From: Firmicutes bacterium UBA4916
GTDB lineage: Bacteria; Bacillota; Clostridia; Tissierellales; Tepidimicrobiaceae
Length of the DNA: 29,291 nt
Reading direction: 5' to 3'
Assembly (NCBI GenBank): GCA_002398845.1
Contig: DHBY01000049.1
Span: forward strand, 23,982-53,272
Shown here piece after piece: positions 25,036-29,291 of the stretch. The position numbers were made by a program, and so were the translations under genes. Numbering within the stretch: position 1 is the first letter of the stretch; each line of letters begins with the position of its first letter. The notes under the pieces are model-generated. The model made no database searches. It was given only the letters and a program-made list of their open reading frames with translations, and was not told the origin of the DNA.

Positions 25036-26037
25036 ATGAAGTATAAAATTGGAATGCCTAGAGGAATGCTGTATTATGACTATTATCCTTTTTGGAATGA
25101 ATTTTTTCAGGAATTAGGTTTAGAAGTTGTTGTATCACCTAAAACAAACAAAGAGATTTTAAATGAGGGAGTTTTGTCTTGCGTTGATGAGGCATGTTTA
25201 CCAGTAAAAGTAATGCATGGTCATGCAAACTATTTAAAGGATAAGGTGGACTTTTTATTTATACCTAAGATAATGAGTATTAGGAAAAAGGAATACTGTT
25301 GTCCTAAGATATTAGGTTTGCCAGAAATGATAGTTAACTCAGTTGATGGTTTGCCACCAGTTATAGATACAGTAGTTAACTTAAAAAAGTCCAATTTAAG
25401 CATCAACAAGTCAGTTTTTGAAACAGGAAAGTATTTTTCAAAAAATCCTTATAAGGTAAGGAAGGCATACTTAAGGGCTCTAGAATCTTATGAAAAATAT
25501 AAAGCATTGTTGAATAAGGGAGTCATTCCAATGGATGCTATCAAGATGTACAACAAGGCATTCAAAGATATAACCAATCATTCAATAAAACACAATATGG
25601 TTATCATGGTGGCTGGACATCCTTATAATATTTATGATGAATATATAAATATGAATTTAATTTCTAAGCTATCTAATGAAAAAATTAAGGTGCTCACTCC
25701 TGAAATGATTAGTGAAGAAAAAATAATACATTATTCAAATATGCTTCCAAAAAGGATGTTTTGGACTTATGGTAGAAGGATAGTGGGTTCAGCTTTTAGT
25801 GTTATTGAGGAAAGAAAGATTGATGGGATATTATATATTTCATCTTTTGGATGCGGAATCGATTCGATTCTTATTGATTTGGTTCAGAGAAAGTCCAAAG
25901 AGAAGAAAGTCCCCTTTATGTTGCTTACTTTAGACGAACAGACAGGTGAAGCGGGAATAAACACAAGGATTGAGGCGTTTCTAGATATGATGAAATGGAG
26001 GAATAGAGATGAAGATAACGTTTCCACACATGGGTAA
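25036..26037 (+). CDS. Acyl-CoA dehydratase activase-related protein (DUF2229-type), first subunit
   Basis: A 333-residue protein of the family annotated as CoA protein activase / 2-hydroxyacyl-CoA dehydratase-like. It starts KIGMPRGMLYYDYYPFWNEFF, has SCVDEACLPVKVMHGHANYL (two cysteines likely to hold an Fe-S cluster), EYCCPKILGLP and, at the end, SFGCGIDSILIDLVQ and LLTLDEQTGEAGINTRIEAF. The same SFGCG and DEQTGEAG elements recur in the next gene as LPLNCMPE and DEMTGEAG, so the two are distant paralogues. GGGAGGG precedes ATG 25036. In other bacteria these parts sit in one very large protein; here they are split over three overlapping genes. The reaction they support is unknown. Confidence 0.8.
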   Translation: MKYKIGMPRGMLYYDYYPFWNEFFQELGLEVVVSPKTNKEILNEGVLSCVDEACLPVKVMHGHANYLKDKVDFLFIPKIMSIRKKEYCCPKILGLPEMIVNSVDGLPPVIDTVVNLKKSNLSINKSVFETGKYFSKNPYKVRKAYLRALESYEKYKALLNKGVIPMDAIKMYNKAFKDITNHSIKHNMVIMVAGHPYNIYDEYINMNLISKLSNEKIKVLTPEMISEEKIIHYSNMLPKRMFWTYGRRIVGSAFSVIEERKIDGILYISSFGCGIDSILIDLVQRKSKEKKVPFMLLTLDEQTGEAGINTRIEAFLDMMKWRNRDEDNVSTHG

Positions 26038-27118
26038 TGTGTATATAGCTGGGAAAGCTTTTATGGAGGAATTGGGGCAAGAAGTTATACCTCCACCTAG
26101 ATGTAGCAATAGAACATTAGAACTTGGAACTAAATATTCACCTGAAATGATGTGTCTGCCATTTAAAATTAATATAGGAAATTATATTGAAAGTATCGAA
26201 AAAGGCGCAGATACCATTTTATTAACTGGAAGCTGTGGACCTTGCAGATTTGGATATTATTCTGTATTGGAAAAAAATATTTTATTGGATTTGGGCTATG
26301 ATGTGGATGTCATCGTATTTGACCCAATAGGTGAAGGGGTGGGTAAGCTTAAAGACAGTGTTTCTAAAGCGCTAAATGTAAGAAAAACTAAAGATATTAT
26401 AAGAGCTGGAAAACTAGGATGGCCATTAATAAGAAAAACAGATGAGCTCACTCAGTTTGCTAATGAAAAAAGAGCCTATGCAATAGATAGTAATGATGTT
26501 GATATTGTCATGGAAGATTATTATCAAAACATAGAAAATACTTATGGGGCAGCTGAGTTGTTAAATTTGATTGATGAAACACATGAAAAACTAGAGGCTA
26601 TAAAAATAGATAAGAATAAAGATCCTATAAAAATAGGGATTATAGGAGAAATATACACTATTGTAGAACCTTTTGTGAATTTGGAAGTAGAAAAAAAGCT
26701 TGGTCATATGGGAGTTTACGTGGAAAAGTCTTTGACTCCTACCCTATGGGTGGAACAGCATATTTCCAAATTTCCTTTTGGGTCAAAAGAAGTAAATGAA
26801 ATGTTCAAACTAGCTAAACCGTATTTAAGGACTTTAGTAGGAGGGCATACTAGGGAAACAGTCGGTTCAGCTATATCTTATTCATTAAAAGGGTTTGACG
26901 GTGTCATTCAAATACTTCCTTTGAACTGCATGCCTGAGATAGTTGCCAAGAGTATTCTTCCTACAGTTCAAAAAGATTATAATATACCAATTATGACATT
27001 GGTAGTTGATGAAATGACAGGAGAGGCAGGATATTTAACAAGGCTCGAAGCTTTTGTTGATTTGCTTAAAAAAAGAAGGGAGGGCAAAAAGGTTGGAAAA
27101 CTATTATTTGGGTGTTGA
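26009..27118 (+). CDS. Acyl-CoA dehydratase activase-related protein, second subunit
   Basis: A 369-residue protein that overlaps the previous gene by 29 nt (GGAGG before ATG 26009). Motifs: ITFPHMGNVYIAGKAFMEEL, SPEMMCLPFKINIGNYI, LLTGSCGPCRFGYYS with a CGPC motif, GIIGEIYTIVEPFVN, LPLNCMPEIVAKSILP and DEMTGEAGYLTRLEAF. The cysteine set and fold are those of the 2-hydroxyglutaryl-CoA dehydratase D-component superfamily. Such proteins bind a 4Fe-4S cluster reduced by the activase encoded next. The family also has members with no known dehydratase role. Confidence 0.8.
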   Translation: MKITFPHMGNVYIAGKAFMEELGQEVIPPPRCSNRTLELGTKYSPEMMCLPFKINIGNYIESIEKGADTILLTGSCGPCRFGYYSVLEKNILLDLGYDVDVIVFDPIGEGVGKLKDSVSKALNVRKTKDIIRAGKLGWPLIRKTDELTQFANEKRAYAIDSNDVDIVMEDYYQNIENTYGAAELLNLIDETHEKLEAIKIDKNKDPIKIGIIGEIYTIVEPFVNLEVEKKLGHMGVYVEKSLTPTLWVEQHISKFPFGSKEVNEMFKLAKPYLRTLVGGHTRETVGSAISYSLKGFDGVIQILPLNCMPEIVAKSILPTVQKDYNIPIMTLVVDEMTGEAGYLTRLEAFVDLLKKRREGKKVGKLLFGC

Positions 27119-28073
27119 TGTAGGATCTGTCAGTACAAATGTTATTCTAATTGATGAAGATAACAATTTGATTTCAAAAAGATATCTTCGTACGCAGGGG
27201 AAACCTATAGATATATTAAAGGAAGGTATAAAAAACCTAAAAGATGAAATGGGAGAATTTAATGTTTGTGGAGTAGGAGTTACGGGAAGTGGTAGATATT
27301 TGGCGAACCTAATATTGGGAGCCGATATTGTAAAAAATGAAATCACATGCCATGGCGTAGCATCTTTGAGCTATTTGCCAAATGTGAGAACGGTTATTGA
27401 AATTGGAGGTCAGGATTCAAAAATCATTATTTTAAGAGACGGAATAATTGTAGATTTTGCTATGAATACTGTATGTGCAGCAGGAACAGGCTCATTTCTA
27501 GATAGGCAAGCTTTCAGATTAGGTATTGATATAAGTCAATTTGGAAAACTTGCATTGAAATCTACCAATTCGATCAGAATTGCAGGTAGATGTGCAGTAT
27601 TTGCAGAATCAGATATGATACATAAGCAACAGCTTGGACACAATCAGAAGGATATTATCAGGGGGTTATGTGAAGCTTTGGTCAGAAATTATCTCAACAA
27701 TGTAGGAAAAGGTAAAGAAATAGTGGGCCCAGTGATGTTCCAAGGTGGAGTTGCTGCAAATGAAGGTATCAAAGTCGCTTTTGAAGAAGCCCTAAACACG
27801 GAAATATTTATACCGCCAAATTTTGATGTTATGGGCGCTATTGGTGCTGCAATGTTGGCAAAGGAAGAGGTAAAAAAGAAAGGTGAAACAACTTTTAAAG
27901 GGTTAGGAATTGCAGATATGGATTATAAAGTTAAGGGTTTTGAATGCGATGGTTGTTCAAATTTGTGTGAAGTAATAGAAATAAATGAAGATAATAGGAT
28001 TTTAGCAAGATATGGGGATAGGTGTGGGAAGTGGACCAATTCATTGAAAAAATCAAATGCTAAGTTGGCTTAA
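27093..28073 (+). CDS. BadF/BadG/BcrA/BcrD (HgdC-like) activator ATPase
   Basis: A 326-residue member of the ASKHA ATPase family: YLGVDVGSVSTNVILID (phosphate 1), GVGVTGSGRYL, EIGGQDSKIII (phosphate 2) and a C-terminal VMFQGGVAANEG and MGAIGAAML. Cys128 (NTVCAAGTGSFLD) and Cys167 (GRCAVFAESD), 39 residues apart, match the cysteines that hold the shared 4Fe-4S cluster at the dimer interface of HgdC. It should use ATP to inject electrons into a partner Fe-S protein. A C-terminal extension carries ECDGCSNLC and DRCGKW, likely another metal site. The start is TTG 27093, with GGGAGGG at proper distance, overlapping the previous gene by 26 nt. Confidence 0.88.
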   Translation: MENYYLGVDVGSVSTNVILIDEDNNLISKRYLRTQGKPIDILKEGIKNLKDEMGEFNVCGVGVTGSGRYLANLILGADIVKNEITCHGVASLSYLPNVRTVIEIGGQDSKIIILRDGIIVDFAMNTVCAAGTGSFLDRQAFRLGIDISQFGKLALKSTNSIRIAGRCAVFAESDMIHKQQLGHNQKDIIRGLCEALVRNYLNNVGKGKEIVGPVMFQGGVAANEGIKVAFEEALNTEIFIPPNFDVMGAIGAAMLAKEEVKKKGETTFKGLGIADMDYKVKGFECDGCSNLCEVIEINEDNRILARYGDRCGKWTNSLKKSNAKLA

Positions 28074-28082
28074 GCCTTTTTT

Positions 28083-28125
28083 AAATAAAGATGCTCAAAT
28101 TAAAATTTGGGCATCTTTATTTTTC
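28083..28125 (+). terminator. Terminator of the activase operon
   Basis: AAATAAAGATGC and CAAAT pair with ATTTG and GCATCTTTATTT, with one mismatch, followed by TTT. It lies 10 nt after the last activase gene. Confidence 0.85.
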
Positions 28126-28162
28126 TTATGAAATTTTAGTCCTGATATTCTATAGTTTTGAG

Positions 28163-28200
28163 AAATATCCAAGCTCGGCACTAACATACTAACTTATTAC
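28163..28200 (+). repeat. Interspersed half-hairpin repeat copy
   Basis: AAATATCCAAGCTCGGCA continuing to CTAACATACTAACTTATTAC is identical to the first part of the copy at 19737 over 38 bp. It is interrupted at its right end by the IS66-like relic. A possible right arm (AAGCCAGGATATTC) reappears just after the relic near 28417, so this may have been a complete hairpin split by the insertion. Confidence 0.75.
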
Positions 28201-28407
28201 GTAAGCGTCAAATTTAGCACACATTTTAATTCATAGATTTCTATAAGATAATACCTTTAATATTAATAGGGGAGGTTATCTTAAATGTGAACTAGATAAA
28301 TTACCACCTTGGCCAGATTCAATGCCAGAAAACTGTAAAGTTCCTAACAAGGGACAGGATAACATATAGGCTGCATCAATTAAAGGCGTGGCCTATTTGA
28401 CGCTTAC
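28201..28407 (+). mobile_element. 207-bp IS66-like relic with terminal inverted repeats
   Basis: The ends are a perfect 13-bp inverted repeat, GTAAGCGTCAAAT at 28201 and its complement ending at 28407. They begin with GTAA as IS66 elements do. Inside, the codons from 28288 encode ELDKLPPWPDSMPENCKV then a stop after DNI. This resembles the C-terminal tail of IS66 transposases (LPWSxxLPxxCR). All the rest is deleted, so it could move only with a helper. I could not see a clean 8-bp target duplication. Confidence 0.7.
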
Positions 28408-28469
28408 TTATCTATTAAGCCAGGATATTCTGAAAAGATTTTTGAAGGACAAAAAATATGAAAAAAATG

Positions 28470-28478
28470 TGTTATAAT
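28470..28478 (+). promoter_or_regulatory. Extended -10 promoter for the rhomboid gene
   Basis: TGTTATAAT (TG, one base, TATAAT) lies 30 nt upstream of the rhomboid start codon. No proper -35 is found at 17 bases. Confidence 0.55.
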
Positions 28479-28507
28479 ATAAAAATAGATAAGAAAGCAG
28501 GGATAGT

Positions 28508-29155
28508 ATGATTCCACTTAGAGATACTGTACAAAGTAAGAAGATTCCTGTAGCTACATTGTTCATTATAGCAGTGAATGTAATAGTGTTTATAAATCAG
28601 GCGATAATGCCTTATGATGAATCTTTAAGTATGATATATAAATATGCTTTTATACCATCAAGATTTCTTAAGGGAATGAATCATATTGAATCTTACATTC
28701 CGCTATTTACAAGCATGTTTATGCATGGGGATATACTTCATATACTAAGCAATATGTGGTCATTGTGGCTATTTGGGGATAATGTGGAAGACTATATGGG
28801 TACTTTTCATTTTATTCTGTTTTATATATTGACCGGTCTAATAGCAGGTTTTGCTCATTTTGTTTTCAATCCTATATCAGATTTGCCAACAGTAGGAGCT
28901 TCTGGAGCTATTGCAGGAGTCATGGGAGCCTACTTCATAATGGTTCCCCATTCTAGAATAATAACATTGGTTCCATTTTTCCCATTTTTCATACGAGTGC
29001 CATCTCAAATTTTTTTATTTTTATGGTTTATAACTCAACTTCGTTCAGGAATTATGTCAGGCATTTGTGGAACTATAGGTGGAGTGGCATGGTGGGCTCA
29101 TATTTTTGGTTTTTTGGCAGGAGTAATACTATATAAAAAATTTAAAAAAAAGTAA
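28508..29155 (+). CDS. Rhomboid-family intramembrane serine protease
   Basis: A 215-residue protein with six hydrophobic segments. Family motifs: MIPLRDTVQSKKIP at the start, HGDILHILSNMWSLWLFG in the second helix region, catalytic Ser132 in GASGAIAGVMG and catalytic His198 in WWAHIFGFLAG. Rhomboids cleave within membrane helices of other proteins; the substrate is unknown. AGCAGGGATAGT precedes ATG 28508. It is a single-gene unit with its own promoter and a strong terminator. Confidence 0.93.
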   Translation: MIPLRDTVQSKKIPVATLFIIAVNVIVFINQAIMPYDESLSMIYKYAFIPSRFLKGMNHIESYIPLFTSMFMHGDILHILSNMWSLWLFGDNVEDYMGTFHFILFYILTGLIAGFAHFVFNPISDLPTVGASGAIAGVMGAYFIMVPHSRIITLVPFFPFFIRVPSQIFLFLWFITQLRSGIMSGICGTIGGVAWWAHIFGFLAGVILYKKFKKK

Positions 29156-29160
29156 AATGA

Positions 29161-29196
29161 AACCAGCTAGAAAATGAAATTTCTAGCTGGTTTTTT
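29161..29196 (+). terminator. Strong rho-independent terminator
   Basis: AACCAGCTAGAAA and TTTCTAGCTGGTT form a perfect 13-bp stem around loop ATGAAA, followed by TTTT. It ends the rhomboid transcript and may also serve a convergent gene. Confidence 0.93.
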
Positions 29197-29290
29197 GCGA
29201 CAGGGCTGCTGCCTTTATTATTAAAGTTTCTGATATAAAATGGGAATCTTTTTCACTTAAAATTAACTTTTTATATAATTTACACCATGA
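29183..29290 (-). CDS. Possible 3' end of a minus-strand gene running off the window
   Basis: A minus-strand frame is open from the window edge to TAG at 29183-29185, encoding about 35 residues that end SETLIIKAAALSQKTS. Its stop lies inside the terminator stem, a common layout for convergent genes. It is too short to recognise and could be chance. Confidence 0.3.
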   Translation of the reverse strand, partial: SWCKLYKKLILSEKDSHFISETLIIKAAALSQKTS

Positions 29291-29291
29291 A

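Noticed and set aside
1..29291. CRISPR array, rRNA or tRNA genes
   Set aside because: No regularly spaced direct repeats were seen. No tRNA cloverleaf or rRNA-like conserved stretches stood out on either strand, though I could not run a covariance search.

Overview
The window is very AT-rich, with strong purine-rich ribosome binding sites, TTG/GTG starts, good sigma-A promoters, a split 2-hydroxyacyl-CoA dehydratase activase operon and a probable selenoprotein. Together these point to an anaerobic low-GC Gram-positive bacterium of the Clostridia/Tissierellia type. The genus is not identifiable from what I can see.

Layout. 1-3.9 kb: a secreted beta-propeller protein (minus strand), an ArsC/Spx-like thioredoxin-fold gene whose catalytic Cys codon is an in-frame TGA (probable selenocysteine), a DUF2283 protein, and a membrane J-domain / zinc-ribbon pair. 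4.05-10.8 kb: a tightly coupled three-gene operon of an AddA-like SF1 helicase without nuclease domain, a large protein with an AddB-type Fe-S cysteine signature but no recognisable nuclease core, and a second SF1 helicase. This is the best candidate here for an undescribed DNA-processing or defence complex. 10.9-14.9 kb: a small membrane-anchored protein, remnants of two transposases, a secreted transglutaminase-like protein and a group II intron reverse transcriptase remnant.

15-22.7 kb: an accessory, defence-flavoured stretch. It holds a dGTPase, an HD phosphohydrolase fused to a CYTH (triphosphate tunnel) domain, two members of one unrecognised protein family, a truncated AbiH, a truncated unknown gene, a probable HEPN RNase and a truncated ASCH gene. 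The truncated AbiH and ASCH genes end where a short interspersed repeat begins, and the unknown gene starts where one ends. 22.8-25 kb: an Xre-type regulator, a ComK-like gene with a start-stop leader, and a replication-initiator-like remnant whose ribosome binding site is buried in a hairpin. 25-29.2 kb: a three-gene acyl-CoA dehydratase activase operon, a 207-bp IS66-like relic with terminal inverted repeats, and a rhomboid protease.

How the genes may work together. The helicase trio looks like one complex. The dGTPase and HD-CYTH pair makes chemical sense because dNTP triphosphohydrolases release tripolyphosphate, which CYTH-fold enzymes often hydrolyse. Decay of mobile elements and gene ends beside the short repeat suggests repeated insertion and deletion in the 11.8-22.7 kb stretch.
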